Positions 27,446 to 42,400 of a stretch of DNA of 64,000 bases are shown in pieces. Made by a program: the position numbers and the translations under genes. The DNA is from Aquila chrysaetos chrysaetos. Its lineage: Eukaryota; Chordata; Aves; Accipitriformes; Accipitridae. Under the pieces are notes generated by a model. It saw only the letters and a program-made list of their open reading frames with translations. It was not told where the DNA came from and did not search any database. Position 1 is the stretch's first letter. Every line of letters starts with the position of its first letter. The stretch is from contig NC_044004.1 of NCBI RefSeq assembly GCF_900496995.4, positions 55,396,224 through 55,460,223 of the forward strand, given 5' to 3'.

Positions 27446-30109
27446 AAGATTTCTTATAGCAACAGGAATTTAGACTAAAAAGTTGTTTACCTGGAAATCC
27501 AATTCCTGATGGGATCAGATCATGAACGTGGGCCTTGGGAACAAAGACTTACAAAGGCATTCAGAAGCACTTATTTCTTAATAAAACAAAAATTCTTAGA
27601 ACTCTGTAAGCTTATTTTTTTTTTTATATTTTTTTCAAGCCTAATAAACTAGCTTAAATCTGAAGTCAGCCTCTGCACAGTCAGCTAGCTTTAAAGGATC
27701 TGATATTTTTTGACCAGAGTCATACCATCAGGTTATGTTGCTATCTTGCCTATCTCTTGTCTTCTTCATCAGCCAGTAAATAGTAGTAGTCATCCATGCT
27801 GCTTATGTTCTTCCTCCCTTCCCATGTCTATTATGCAAGTAGACAAGTCTCACATTTATCAGATGTCAAACGCTGTCGTATAACCTAAGATGACTTCTGT
27901 AAATTTGTCTTGATTAAAGAATTTGCTTGGGCTACAATACAACCTTAGGGACTTGGGGTTGTCACGCTCACAGAGCACCAGTGACTCCACTGTACTGCCT
28001 GGCCACTGATTTACCTTATGCAACCCCTCAAGATCATACTCTTAGCACAACATTGGTCTCTGCTTCAGAGACAGCCTAGACAGCAGGCAGCACTCCCCAA
28101 AAGCCACAGATTTGCTTATGGACCTACTAAGGGCCCAGACAAGCAAGGAACTTTCCATCTTCCCTTCCAAAAAAATGGATAAGTGCTACATTTGAGCTTT
28201 TATGTTAAAGCTAAATACTACAGTCTTCCAAAAGAGTAATCAAAGGAAGGAACTGTCTGATGCCTGCAGATTCACCTGCCCATCACAGAATTCTCATCCC
28301 TCATATACTATTTTATTACTGAATAAGGATCCACCGTAACCAATGGCAGAATTAAATAAGAATTTGAGGAGTGTAGGCTTGCTTGTTTCTTCCTTTTGTG
28401 AGGCGGGGGAAGAGAGGATCAAAAAGGACAGAAAGTCAGGCAATCGCAATGCTACATAAAAAACACCAACTACATACCATGCTGTTAAACATGGCCTGGG
28501 CTGAAAATGGATAATTCATTATAATTGGAGGAGCTGTGTAAAGATCCAGCTAGGTCACCATCTGGAAACTTACAGCTCCTCTTCCCAGAAGCAAGCTTTC
28601 TCATCTGTGATATCCAGCTGTAGTTGCCTCAGACTGGTACACTTACATGACTTTACATGCCTCCAACATTTGTAATTCAACCGTATGAACTACTGAAAAG
28701 GAAGGTATCCAAAATTCATTTCTTAATGGTATTGTGTGGAAAAGTCAAGGGCAGGGTATGGTGGGGGAGCAGAGAAAAGGTGTTTCGAACTACATTCTTC
28801 AGATGCAGGATTTTCATTGTGGTTTCACAGAAGCTAAGCAGATGAACATGAAAGTTAATTGACTCCATGCTGCAGAATGCTTTATTACATATGCCTGTTG
28901 GAATTCCACCTCTCCCAAAAGTAAGCCAAAACTAATAGCGAAAAAGTAGAACTAATAAGTGGATGTCACATACTTCAGAAAGTTAGAGATTCAAGGACCA
29001 ACCAGACACATTCACAAAGAAAAATCCATCTAGGGATACTAAGTACAAAGATCCTAATTCTGGCTCTGACAGGCTGAGGACTCATAGGATATCCCCTAAG
29101 AATTATCACTATCTACCTACCCTGTTCTTACACTTTTCACCAGCTGTCTACCATTGGCCACTGTTCTAAAGATACTAACCTTAACAGACCTTTTGTCTGG
29201 TCCAGTATGATCACTGGTATGTTCTCTTTGTTGCATTTCTAAAAAGGTTCTTTGAGGACTGCCTTGACAATAATGCCACCTTATTTTAGCTCCTTTCTGT
29301 ATCAGGAAATGCTTCAACCCAAGTGTAATGTTAGATGTCAGGGAGAGAAGAAGGGGAGCTCGACTAGAACACCTCACAGGACATCGCCCATAAAAGCTTC
29401 AAAACAACTTTCTGTCCAGCCCTGTGCAAGTTTTCATTCTTGCACTGTATCCAAACCCAAGAATGTTCCTTTTTATTTTAAATGCAAAATGCCCCTTATT
29501 AAAGGAAAACATTGATTTATTAGTGTAACTATATCTGAATTTAAATGAATGTTTTAATTCTTCTACATATTCTTATTAAAGTAACATAATTTCTTGAAAA
29601 TTTCAGAGCCACCTTTAATAAAGCTCACAAAATTACTTCCAATACTCACTTTGAAACTTAGAGTATTACTCCTTTTGCTCCCAGTTTCTTTACCAATGAT
29701 TATAGTTTGTTACGAACATTTCACAAACAACAATTTCATAACCTCACCCTATTCTCATTCTGAACACTAAGAACTCATTTTGAAATTTTGTAACATTTTA
29801 CAGAGACCACAAAGTCCAAACTGCTGGCATTATCTCAGGTTAAGTCAGAAAGAAGACTTTTCATCTCACACTTAGACATTCATCCCAAAGCTCAAGGGAG
29901 AAAGAAAAGAGCACACCTTTACCACCCTTCAGTAAAGTACAGTAGAAATACCATTCCAGGCAAACTCATACTGGGTCATACTAGACATCTTTATTTGTAT
30001 TAATGGTTCAGTTTCCATAAATTCTGTAGTAACTGCAGCTCTGCAGATTTCAACATACCTTTCACTACTTCGGCTTTCCTAACTCAGCCTGGTGTTGATC
30101 AACTTAAGT

Positions 30110-30243
30110 CACTGTCCCTGGAGGTATTCAAAAAGCACGTAGACAAGGCACTTCAGGACATGGTTTAGTGAGCGTGGTTGATGGTTGGACTCGATGATCT
30201 TAAAGGTCTTTTCCAACCTAAATGATTCTATGATTCTATGATA
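30110..30243 (+). mobile_element. CR1 LINE 3' end, well preserved
   Basis: It runs from CACTGTCCCTGGAGGTATTC through GGACATGGTTTAGTG, GGTTGGACTCGATGATCTTA and TTTTCCAACCTAAATG to the tail GATTCTATGATTCTATGATA. It is the cleanest CR1 in the window. The short, 5'-truncated form is normal for CR1. Plus strand, antisense to TSPAN5. Confidence 0.92.
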
Positions 30244-30793
30244 AAGGTATTAGACCTTGAAAACGATAGGGAAATGACAAGACTTCCATAGACTTAAAAG
30301 CTAATTAAGATGAAATATTTCCAAGGGACATTGTTCAGTCTACAGTGTTTTTTTTAGATTTGGTCTGTCCACAGAAATCACTAATTATGCCAAATATTAA
30401 TTGCAGGGTTGGTGTTCGACATGGACAGCACTCACAAAAAAACCCACACAGCTTTAACTCAAGGCAGTTAAACCTGTTAGGTCTTTCAGTAGCAAAATGG
30501 TCTACTGAGTTCCCCTGGTCACATCCTCACCTGAGTGGAGTTGTTTTCCTCCCATGTCACTCTTCACCAGCCCCTCAGTTGGTTTATGAAGCCATATCTT
30601 ATGCTGCACCCTGGCACGCAATCTGTTTTAAGCTGGTTTTGCTGGCAAAGACACCATCTTGAAATGCCCTCTTAGACAAAACCATCAAACCTTCAAATTG
30701 CATGGAACCCCAGCTAGAAATTAAAGAATATTCAAAAAGATGCCTTTTTATCCCATCTTTCACACCATACAGAACACAGCCCATTAATGTATT

Positions 30794-30817
30794 AAAAAAA
30801 AAAAAAAAAAAAAAAAA
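30794..30817 (+). repeat. A24 homopolymer
   Basis: Twenty-four consecutive A, about 550 bp downstream of the CR1 copy at 30110. It is not part of that CR1, whose tail is ATTCTATG units rather than poly-A. Confidence 0.85.
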
Positions 30818-31236
30818 GAGAAGTGTTCTAGGTATTTAAAAGTTGTCAACACGCACAAAGTTAATAGAAATCAAGACTACACAATCTTCAAAGAAACATT
30901 TTTTCAATTCACTACCATTAAAAGTTATCTTCAACTTGTTTATTAGTAGAGTTGTAGGTGCATTGATACATTGTTTTATCACACACTAGAGAAAAAAAGA
31001 GCAGGATTCTTTCCTTTAGGGAACTCCTTTGCACTGTTTCTAGTCAAAAGTCAAGGCTCAGCACATCTCCTCCACAACCTTGGAGCAATTTTTGGCTCTG
31101 TAGGTTAATGTTTCATTTGAAGGTTTGAAGGTACATGACAATCTAGCAGATTAAGGATTCAGTGCAATAGCTCAAAGAAGTTCTTCATCTCCCTTGGCGG
31201 TATAATGAGTCTAAAAGCAGGGAATGTTAATCTTGC

Positions 31237-31254
31237 TTTTTTTTTTTTTTTTTT
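31237..31254 (+). repeat. T18 homopolymer
   Basis: Eighteen consecutive T followed by AAAG. No attached element is visible. Confidence 0.8.
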
Positions 31255-32758
31255 AAAGCCATCAATATGAGGCAGTTTTACATTTCTTTAAAGCCCTCCT
31301 TAAAGGCAAAAGGAAAGGTGTTTTTTGCTGTTTACTTTTAATAGTGTTGAGACCATTGGTATTAGCACAGACTGTAACTATCTACTCATATTGCGTTACC
31401 ACAAACTGCTGAAACAATCTAACAGTAGAAAATAAATGCAATATTCATCAAGTTCTGCATTTAGACAGACTGTTTTTACCTTTTCTCTATCAATCACCAA
31501 AGCATAAACAGAACTAGTCCGAGATGTTCAGTTTCCATTCAGCTATAAACTGATTTTCAGGCTTGATTTATATACATAGCTTCTTTTATGCTTTGTTTAC
31601 AGAAATTCTTTTATCTGCCACACTAGCTTACTCGATAAGACACCATTAGCAGTAATGGAACATATTTCATGCAGAAGCCATTATCTTTAGCCTAAGATGC
31701 TGTTAAAGTTCAGAAGCCATTAATAAAATGTGGTGATTTCTTATGTGGCTAATGGTAGACCACAGAAGTAGTGGTACTCAACAGATGAGCATTAGTAGCT
31801 CCATTGGACACAGATTTATCATTAAGTTGCTGCTATTATGTATATGTCTGCCAAAAGCAGGACTCAGTACTCAATACAGTACTATGCATCACTAGTTACA
31901 AAAAACAACAGTGGTAACCAGCTTGCTGCCCAGACTGGTGGCAAGGCACACAGCCTGCAGAAACCACTGTTAAGTGATATTTCAGCACACGTAAAGCTAT
32001 TTCATACAAGCACACGACTACAACTAGAGAGAACACAGTCGCAACTGTCTGCTCTGGAATAATTCCATGTGTTTCAACAGTTAAGTTCTCTCAGTGCTAC
32101 AAGTATTAGAGTCACATATAGCTCCTATTATTGAGGGGAAGTTTTCATTTAAAGCATCAAAATGGTCAGACAGGATACTTACTCTGAGAGACAAACTAGC
32201 AGAAACACTGCCTGATAGGCTCCACTGTTCTCTGCCTGAGTTTTTTTGGTTAGACTAGTGTATCATGCTTTTTGTCAGCTCTTAGCTACTTAAGCAACTG
32301 AAGTAATTGCTCTAGCTCTTTTGAAAGTCTTTTCAGTGTTTTGTTTGGAGAACCTCTTTGGGATTTCCCACACCTCCTCCCCCCCCCGCTTTTTTTTTTT
32401 TTTTAAAAAGACATTGCTTGAAAACCAATTATGCAGCTGCCACCAAGTGATTCCCATTGAAGTCAACAGGAGTTGCTCTTATGCAGAGTCCTGTAACAAG
32501 GGCCCAAGCCTTTACAGTGCTGAAAGCCTTTGTGCTCTATACCCTAAGTGGATGAAGGCAAGCTATGCAGGGGGCTCATTCAAAATTAATACTACATCAG
32601 GAAGTGGATGAGGGAGAGGGAAGGCACTTAATAATTGATCCGCAGTTTGTTTTCTGTGAATTCTCAAATGTCTTTATGTACATGTTTGTTTTGGTTTGCC
32701 TTTTTGTGTTTGGTTTTTTTCAAGCTGGAGAGTTGTTAATAGAACTTTACTCTAGTTT

Positions 32759-32782
32759 AAAAAAAAAAAAAAAAAAAAAAAA
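32759..32782 (+). repeat. A24 homopolymer
   Basis: Twenty-four consecutive A following CTCTAGTTT. No polyadenylation signal sits at the usual distance upstream, so a processed retrocopy is not supported. Confidence 0.85.
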
Positions 32783-35156
32783 GTGAAACAATGACAAGAG
32801 AGCTCCCAAAGAGGCACTTCCATAACAATAACTGCAGAAAAATATCTACCCAGAAGGCAACACAGAGATGGAATAGAAAACAAGGCAGGTTTTATTCAGA
32901 CAAAATATGACTACATTCTCCCTTTTAGAAGATTACATTCTCAAAGTTAAATACCTTCTGCATTATGAACAAGGGGTATATTCCACTCCTGCTCTTTCTG
33001 TGAAAAGTTAAAGGTTTCTCTTCTCACCACCATTTATACAGAAGTCCAATCCCACCCCACAATGCAGACAAAATCTACCCTTCCAACTTGTGAAGTCCTT
33101 CAAACTCCTCAAGCTAGGATTCCAATACTGCTCACATGAACAATTTTGACAACACAGGTACACCAAAATTATTCTACCTTGCTCTATAAATATCACCTGC
33201 AGTCATTTTAAGGACATGTGACAGTGGCATATTGAAACAAGGTAGCCTTTTAGAGTAAATTAAAATCTGACCCTAGTACACTAAGGAGATTTAAACAAAT
33301 AGCAGTACTCACTGAAGTTCTGATAGGTCTCCAAAGGTACAAAATAAAGGAGTCCCACCAACTCTCAACTTAAAATACTTAGGACTTTACAGTACGTTTC
33401 TAACTAGTATAGCAGCAGCAACAACCGCCAGCCTCTTTAAATTTCAGTCCTGTACTCCAGCCTCAAGTAACATCATTGAGACCCTGCGCTCCAGGAGCAG
33501 TAAGGCTTCCATGTGGTTCAAACAGGAGACACAGCACATCCCTCAAATCTCTGCTGACCATGCTAGTCTCCACCATAGACCCCATCCATTCCACCTCACC
33601 TGATTCTACATGGCTCAGTCCTGCAGCAATTGTTTATGAAGCTAAAATGTGAAATTCTTTACAGCAGAGCCAGAGTTGTATGTACAGTTTTGATATTCAC
33701 CAGCCTTATAGTTTGAAACATCAACTAAAGAAGGATTATCTCTGCAGGTGTTATTTGGGAGGTCTTGCACCTACACTGAGGCTTGCTGTTTCAAAAGGAG
33801 ATGCTTGCACATTATGCTGAAAAAAGGCACACGTTTATGGAAAAAAAGTTGCTTGTCAAGTAGGAACAAGTGCCTTATAAAAGCCAGTGCTGGTTTTTTT
33901 TTTACTTCTTCCCACTTTTCTGTGGACTGGTGGCTGGACTCCAGTAACAGAGCCAGAAAACTGGCCCTGTAGAAAGCCCTCTCAGAGCATGGCAGTGACC
34001 ACACAGAGGCTCCTGTGAGCTAAGAGCACAGAACCCAGCTGAGCTTTCAATTCCAGGTGACAAGAGTAAGAACTGGCACAGACTCACAGCGAGACACAAA
34101 AAGGGCTGCCTTGGAGAGTGAAACAGAAAACAGCCTCTGCAAGCTCGAGTAGAGCACAAACTGAAAGGAGGGCAAAACCAACAAGAATCAGGTATTTACA
34201 AGAGGCATGGTAATTTATCCAGGCAGTAATCAGCTACTATTGACAAGTAAACTGCAAGTAACAGTGGAGTTGAGGATATCATCACTGTTATTTACTAGAC
34301 ACGACATTTAAAATATATGAAATACTGGATGATAGCAAGTTCACTGGAAATCCTACCCACGCACAAAGTTCTGGGATGGGGAAAAGTTGAAGGCAAAAGC
34401 TACCGTCGCCCACAACTGTTCTTTTGCCTCGGTCAGAGGTTAGCACCTCTGCAGAACAGCTGATAGGGTCACAAATCTATGGGGCATAGAAGGGTACCTC
34501 CAACAGAAGACAAAAATGGCCAGATGGGAGCCACAACTCATTCACCTGCTACAGTGGCAAGAACCCTTCAAGATCAGTCTCATCAAGATTGGTATTGGTT
34601 TTCTTTAATATGCAAAGCTATTAACTGCACCTGCTCAGAAGCTACTTCCTCTCCCACAGGTATGAGAGTGGTTTCGGAAAAATGAAGGAGAGCAGAGGCC
34701 AGCAAGGATGTAAACCATGTAAAAATGTAAATGGCTCGTGTTCTTGCATCAAACACACTAGTTACTTGCATGGAAAAGATCCTGCAGAATAAAACACAGA
34801 TTCAGATGCCACCACATGCCTTTAGACTACCCAGGTAGGAGTTTTGCCTATCTTCAGAACAGGACATCTTGTAAGAGGAAGGAGACTGCTTCCATGTAAA
34901 AGAAAGTAACATTTTTAAACCACACTAAGCCCCACATAGCTGAAAGTAGGAACACTACTGGTGACCATGCCAGAGGTCCCAGCAGCAACAGAATAGCAGA
35001 ATACAGCCAGAGGAAGATCAGTACAAGAAGTCCTTCTTTGAACGTGACAGCTGTTAGATGGGTTTCCAGTCCCTTCAAGTCCTGCTTTTAGGCACATAAG
35101 GCAATGAACGTCTGCTCTAGCGAGTCAGGCTTTTTTTAAATACAGTGTTATTCTAC

Positions 35157-35198
35157 ATAAATATATAACTATGTATGCATATATGTAATATATATAAA
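35157..35198. repeat. TA-rich low-complexity tract
   Basis: Interrupted TATA/TATG units with TGTATGCATATATGTA at the centre. A decayed dinucleotide tract. Confidence 0.6.
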
Positions 35199-38100
35199 CG
35201 TATTTCCAACATTAAATGCATAATATCCTTTTGTTTGCAACAAAGCCATCAAAAAGTGTACTACTTGGGAATGGATAATCATGACAAACTCTCTTCAGAG
35301 AGATCATTTGCGACCCCTTCCAGTAAGCCACTCCAATGAAGTACCTCATTACAGGGAGTAGCATGGTGTTTGGAATAATGTTTATGGGGAGGAAAAGAAA
35401 CCAGAGAGGTAGATGATGGAGGTCTCCACTTAAACTTAAGTTCAAATTAAGTTCACGTTACAATAAACTTGATAGACTGTCACTGCTCTTTTTTTCTCCA
35501 ACATCACTGAGCAATTAGGAGAAGACAGATAACAAACATAAATCTTACTAAAACAGACGAGATCAGAGTGCACTGGAGGAGCATCCCAAGTAGCACATAT
35601 GTCTACCTAGTAGTCCTCACCAGACTGAGCTAGTTATTAACACAGCATCATGTCTGATGCCTCTGTGTACTCCACAGTCCAAAACCACTTCACCTGGAGT
35701 TGAAACAGGCTGTGCTTGTACAATCACTTTAGGTTGATCTATACAGGGAAGGGAGGAGACAGTCCTACCATCTTCCCACACTTCATTCTTGCAGACAAAC
35801 AGCAAGTCAATAGAAATCGACCCAGATGAGAGAGTTCTCAGTCTGGTAACTGACTGGTATCAGTTACTGAAAGACTGCTATCAGCCTTCTGAAACTGTAC
35901 TAACAAGTTCGGTTCTGCAGCCTTGTGCCAGCCTCAGCCCCCTGCTCTCATTTTGACACCAGAATTTGCAAGGCAGCACACCAAATGCAGTCATGAAACC
36001 ATCACCATAACCAAGGCAGGAAGTGACCCTGCTACGGAAACAGGTCTTCCCAGTCATTCAGAGAGGAAAGAAAAATTGAGTTAGACTCTTAGGAGAGAAT
36101 CAAGTCTTCACAGCCCCCTGGATGCCCACAGAAAGAGAAAGAAACAAGAGGATGTTTGTGATATCAAGAAATACTGATTAAAAACTAGACCTTAGTTATT
36201 TTTTAACTGCAATCATGCATATTTTATATATACATATTTTTGTAGCCTTCACATAAGTCAGATGGCTGAATTTTCATTTAGAAATGAATTACATAACTTC
36301 CTGGAAAACAGGGCTTCTAATTTTAAAAGTTTTTCCTCTTCTTTTTTAATTATTTTAATTACATATTTAATTATTGTTGGACTGACTGAATTCACACTTA
36401 CCCCTTTAGACATATACTCAGGTAAACTGGCAGTCAGGAAGATAACTTTTATGGAATGCTATCTTTTACCCACATGGAAAAAGGAACTCTTCTGTTTTAA
36501 TATTTGAGTGGCAAAAGTTAAAATTAAAAAAATCTGAAACCCTCGCTTCGTGCATAGTAGAACACCTCAGCATACTCCCAGCTGAGAGCGGCCCAGGATA
36601 CTTGCTGACCCTCTTCCTCGTTAGCTGGTAGGACCCAATGTTCTGAATCGTCACCTCTTCCAAATTCTGTTCTCCAGCCTGAAACACTCTAACCACATGG
36701 CATTGCAAAGACAAACTTAAGAGAGAGTTCTTCCACAAGGTGACATGGTTAACTGAAGCATGGCATGAAGCAACAAAACCTTTGCCATACATTATCTGTG
36801 AGCTTTTTTCCTCAGTGTCTCTGCTTTTATGTATAAACCATTTACAGCACATAGAGGGAAGCTCCTTCAAGCTCTTTTTAATCACAGCTGGTTGGAAAAC
36901 AGAATGCAGCAGAAGAGATGCAATTCAGTGAGAGGGAAGCACAGAGAACCTAGCCTCACAAAGGTAAATATATGCCCTGCACATGGGTACATAAAGCAAA
37001 GGTGTCTGACAGGGAGAACCTGTGATGCAGGCTCTGACAAAATGCCAGATACCAGGTGGATCTGCTAGGGGTGACACCCCACACACAGTGCTGCTGCATC
37101 TTTGCTTGGGGCACCAGAGCTCAGTTGAGAGTCTGCCCTCTTGACACAAAGTCCTGACATAAAATAATGTTCTGCGTCATGGAAGATTTGCCCCTAATTC
37201 AAAGTAAATTAAGCTGGACTCTCATTAAATGTAAGCTACTAAAGCTAGGAAACACCCAGTAGGCTGAATTATTACAAGCATCCTTGCAGTCTCATTTATA
37301 TCATACTCATTACCCTGTAACAGTAGCTTACTGGAGCTATGACAGTAGACATACTCAGGTTTTAACTCATTAACACTATTCAGGAAAACAAAACAGAAGC
37401 CTCTATGAATCCAGAATATTTCATATATCTAAAGGCATCTAGTCGCCTTTTAAATCTTTCTTTGAATACTATACTACAAAGAAGCACCAAACACTTTTAG
37501 AAATAATTTTATTTCCCTATTGAGGAGAAAAAGAACATATTTAGACAGAAGTTCCTACAATTCTTTGATTTTTCCATATGAAGTTTTGCTGTTGAGAAAA
37601 CCAGATGGCAACAGGTATGGAATAGGTATACAAACTGTTTTCATAATATGTATTTGCCTCGTTGCAAAAAGAAGAAAAAAAAATAAAAATCTTCCATCAC
37701 CATACATCAGGAACTTTGCTTGAAATGATTTTCAATATTATTTGGTGTAATGGACCCTTCACTGCGAGCAGAGGGATTTTCAAGACCTGGAAGAGGCATA
37801 TTGATTTTTCCCAGTTCTGTGGGAAATTGACAGTTCATTCATAAGATCCTCTGTGTGTGCTGAAATACTTATTCTAAATGCTGTCCAGAGGAAAGCGACT
37901 GGAAAGTTGAAACATTAGCTGAAGAATCTGATGTGGAGATTGATGTGTGTTAAAATAAATACTGCTACTACCATTTGCCTCATTTATTTTACACAGCTAA
38001 AGGACTACGATCTGACTGTTTTTAGCATCTCCACAAGTCAGGCCATCTGGAGGTTATATGAGATCACACTGAGTCAGAGTTTGATACCAAATCAAGCACC

Positions 38101-39399
38101 CCTGACTACAAGCCTCAGTGTGTTAGTGACATTTTTAAATGCCAGTGTAAGGGGAAGGCTGGACTGTCCTAGATCTTTGTGTACATTACAGAAGTGGCTA
38201 CACACACCACTGTGCAAACAGTAACATCCACCCATACCAACCCTTAGACCTGTACAAAGTCCTGCTGAAATCAGTAGAAATCTATATCCACTGTGATACA
38301 CAAGGGAGGATATTTTTTGGCAGGAACAGCAGCACAATCACAAAAAATGGCATGTTTTCCAAACCCATACAACAGTACAACGGAAAAGAAACCAATTAGG
38401 CCTCAAACCAGTAAAGAATAATCTATGTTTTCCTGGATTTTGCACTGTAAAACTGTAGTGGAATGCAATTCAGTACATTGGTAAAAATAGATAAGCTTTC
38501 TTTGTTTTAATTCTTTCTTTATTGCATTGCAACAATATTTGTTAATTTTTAATGGCAAAAAAGATGGAAACTGTACAAGAGTACAAAGTCACTATGAAAC
38601 GCTAGCTAATGAAAAAGGTATTTTGAAGAGTTAAAAAAATTACCATACTGGAAAGCACTTTAATGGTTAATGCTGACAGTGACTTCTGGGTCATTGCTAA
38701 CAGAGCTGGGTTACTTCATGAGCTGTTCAGCTCCTTGCTCCTGCCTACATCAATAAAACAATTACAGTCCTGTTGACAGGCTACTAGCCATGCATTTGAG
38801 AAACGTGCTGTATATTTTGGGCAAAGCAAAGTATGAGGGCTGATTCTATTCCACAGAACTATAGTTTAAGATTGGAATTCCATAACTGGCAGAATCAGGT
38901 CAGGAGATTTCTTTGGGTCAAAAAAATTCTCTCTCACCTCCAGTTTTAATTAGAAGCAAAACATTATATTCTAAATGCTTATAGAAAATCTTCACAGGTT
39001 ACTGTCCTTGGTTAATGGACTATAAACTGTTGAAGTACCTAGCCTGAGCATTTAACAAGGCATCATCTTCTTGCTCCAAATGTATAACTTGTAGTAGCCC
39101 TGGCGCCAGTTTATACTGCATTTTCAACAAGTCTATTTGTAGGAATGGGGCTCAAAAGAAAAGGAAGTGTTGTTTCACTAACTGTAAGCCCAAGTTTCTT
39201 ATCCTTTACTAATCATTAACTATTGCATCTTACAGAGTTTAAGGAATAAAAAATAAATTAAAGTTTGCTAAGAAGTACTTCAGGATTATTGTAATAGGTT
39301 TTAGAGAGTGTTCTTTAAGAACAGATTACAGACATACTTTCAAACTCCTGTCCACTGAAGAAGACAGAGAAGTTCCTTACATTTTTCTTCTTTCTACTG

Positions 39400-39464
39400 C
39401 ACACACACAAAAAAAACCCACCCCAAAAAAACCCCACAAACAAACAACAAACACACACAACAAC
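39400..39464 (+). repeat. A/C low-complexity tract
   Basis: CACACACA, then A- and C-runs (CCCACCCC, AAAAAAA, CAAACAAACAACAAACACAC). Almost no G or T in about 65 bp. Confidence 0.7.
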
Positions 39465-42400
39465 CTTCTCCTCCACATATTCCATTTGAAAATTACCCTA
39501 CATCTATTGCACCACCTGATTTTTGTTTCCCCAAAAAAACATGTTTTCTGGGTTCCCACTTGGGGAAAAAAAGCCCTTATCCAGTTCAGCTCAAGCTTGG
39601 CTTTCCTTTTGTGCCTATTATATCATACGCTGTAGTTGAATATGTACATATATAATAAATATGCCAAAGAGTTTATCACGAAAAGACTGTTTTACTGAAT
39701 TAAAGTAGCACGTCCACCTTCAAATTAAATGTTACATAATGTGGATCTGTTGCCTTTATTAAGAACACATTATCAACATGCAACAAGGGGGATTGGACTA
39801 GGACCAATGATAGCTTGGGTTTGCACATACAAATATTCATAAAATGTTTCACTTGCAGCAGTATTCTGTTGGGGCTGCCTGTATACTGGGTGCCATTCAC
39901 ATGCATCAGCTTTTCTCTGATTGGGACATTAAAGATTCAAAATTAACTCTTCATACTTTGAGATAGATGTGCCACCAGGTAAAACTTACTATGACAACTC
40001 AATCAAGGTGGAAGACTGGTAAAATGACCAAATTCATCTTTAACACAGAAGAAAAGTATGTAAGCTGCATTTGACAGTTCCAATAATATTCACTTGAAGT
40101 ATGTTGACATCAAACGTGAGAAGTTGCACAATTAATCACAATTAGTTTTTTCTAGTTCTTGTGGCCTTATGCTTCTTCAATCTTTTATAAACTAGAAACA
40201 TCAAATAGCTTAAAACAATAACATATTTACAAACACCTAGTTTTGGCAAAACAAATACTTAGGAGAAAGGAAACAGCTTCATCAACGTTCCTCATCTATT
40301 TCTTTTTGTATAACCAAGGATACAACCTGCCACAAAGTTACGAGGGAAGGCAAGGCAAGGGAAATTTTTATTCCAAGAATGACCTCTACAAATCTTAAGC
40401 AAGTCCCCTGGAGCCAGCAGAGTTACTATACTTTTATATGCATTTAAAAGACTGGGGCTACATCTGCTGAAAGAGACACTGAGGAATTCAGGAATCCCAA
40501 GCTCACAACAATGCATCTATTTCATCAATATTTACATCACTGCCTTTCACTGTTACAAAACAGTTGTGTATTTTCCCAAGACAAGCATTGTTCTGTTTCT
40601 GGCAAGACCACTTGTGAAATGCTAAGTTATCTGTGCTATTAAGAAATTTTTTTAAAAATACCATAAAAGTGGGCGAGAGTGAACAGAATGCTTCCACTTC
40701 CACTGCAAGGGCATCTTCCCAATGCAATTTTTTCAAGATAAAATGCTACAGAATGCATTTGATAATTGCATGGAACTAGCTTCACATGGATTTTTTTTTT
40801 TTTCCCCCAACCACTGTGTCAAGGGAAAATTACATAACCAAAACTTCCTTGTGGATATCTGAAAACCAGCTGACATCAGAAAATTATTTTCTGCCCCTTT
40901 GAAAACAAACTATCAACAATGTACAAAATTTAATGAACAATCTATTCGCTGTCCCTTAAAGGTCAGCACACTTTTCCAACACTTTTCCTGTAACACACTT
41001 ATATAACCTTATTCAGTTTTCTTTCCACTATCTTCCTGTAATTCAGAAGACTATTTAGACTCCCATATGGTTGCCATCAAAACCAGCAGATGTCAAGCAA
41101 ATTAAAACACAAATTATGACTTGTAATATGCTGATGTATCATAATTGCAGCGTATCTCACAACTTACGGTGAATCATGAGATAAAGTAAAGGTTTCTGAG
41201 GTGTCAGTGCTTTTTATACATCTTTCCAATTAGGCTAGGGTCAGTGGAATCAAGTGTGGATTGAAATTCAGAGTTAAACAATAGTACATATCCACAGTTC
41301 CCATCAAGTATAATAAAGCACAGAGAGCAATTTAAAACAGTTCTTGGAATTAAAAGTCAGCTTAAAAATGTCTTGCAAAAGCAGAAGGGAAAGAAGGGGA
41401 AATCGTTCTTGCCTTTTGGGAAACGGGGCGGCCTACTTTTACTTTTTGCATTGTACCTTTGACATCATTCTACATGGAAGTCTAAGAGGGAAGGTGGGGA
41501 GGAGGCAGCATTGTTTGTTTGCTTTCTCCAACTACAGAAAAATGTTTTCTGTTACCTTATATTACAGCTGCAGCTCTCATCTAAATCAGATTACATTATG
41601 GTTTACCTAGACAAAGACATAAAGGCTCATAAAAAAGCACTGTCTGTTCCACCAGCCTAGAAAGGTAGCAAACATAATGTGGAGATTTCACAAAGGCATT
41701 ATGCCAGTCAAGTTAAAGCACAGGTCTGTGCCCTAATGAACAACCAGCAGAAGAATGTCAGCTGAGCAATGGAAAGAGAAGCATAATATTGAGTTCTAAC
41801 TTTTGATTTAGATGTATACGTGCCTATTTGGTCTCGGTTCCTAAATCTTACTCTGGCAACTGCCAAACAAGCTTTCCTTTTCCACAAGAGCATAGTAATC
41901 TCATAAAATAAGTTTTTCTGAACAAACACTTCCAGCATATTTACCAACTTTAGTACTGAATTTCAAAAAAAAAAAAAAACAAGCTTGCAAATATACCTAG
42001 AACTATGCATAGACTCAGCAGATAACATTGTCTTCTACAACAGTATGAAACACATAGTTAGACAAGAACATGTTATCTGGGGTGGTGCAAGACTGAGAAC
42101 TATCTCCTAAAGAGCATACTGTCACCTTCAGTTACAACTAAATATACAGCAATAGAGTACAACTTTCCCATATTCATTATACTAATAATTCAGTTCTGTT
42201 TTTTAAGGAAAGAAAAAACAGACCAGCACAAAACCAAAAAATTGACAAAATTTATTTTGCCCATATGCTGTGGCATATAAAGCCTCCGATTTTTTGCAGT
42301 ATCTGCAGTTTAAGTACCATGTACAATCATTCCCCACATAATTTCAGCACATCTACAGTATTCCTCCACTCAAGGCACTGACAATTTTCTTGTCAAAACC

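Larger units (their letters stand above)
18835..30109. other. Intronic DNA with microsatellites, no gene seen
   Basis: Holds T20 (23896-23915), T21 (27425-27445), a CAT/CAC repeat (25861-25892), a composite A/TA/CA repeat (26847-26882), and A/C-rich low-complexity patches near 21661-21722 and 22925-22951. No open frame in this stretch looks like an exon. Confidence 0.7.

Noticed and set aside
30794..32782. A24 runs as tails of processed pseudogenes
   Set aside because: No recognisable cDNA, polyadenylation signal at the right distance or target duplication flanks either run.
36466..36852. 128-codon minus-strand ATG frame on the TSPAN5 strand
   Set aside because: It does not resemble any tetraspanin segment, lacks membrane helices and would break the TSPAN5 reading frame. 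A protein search would settle it.
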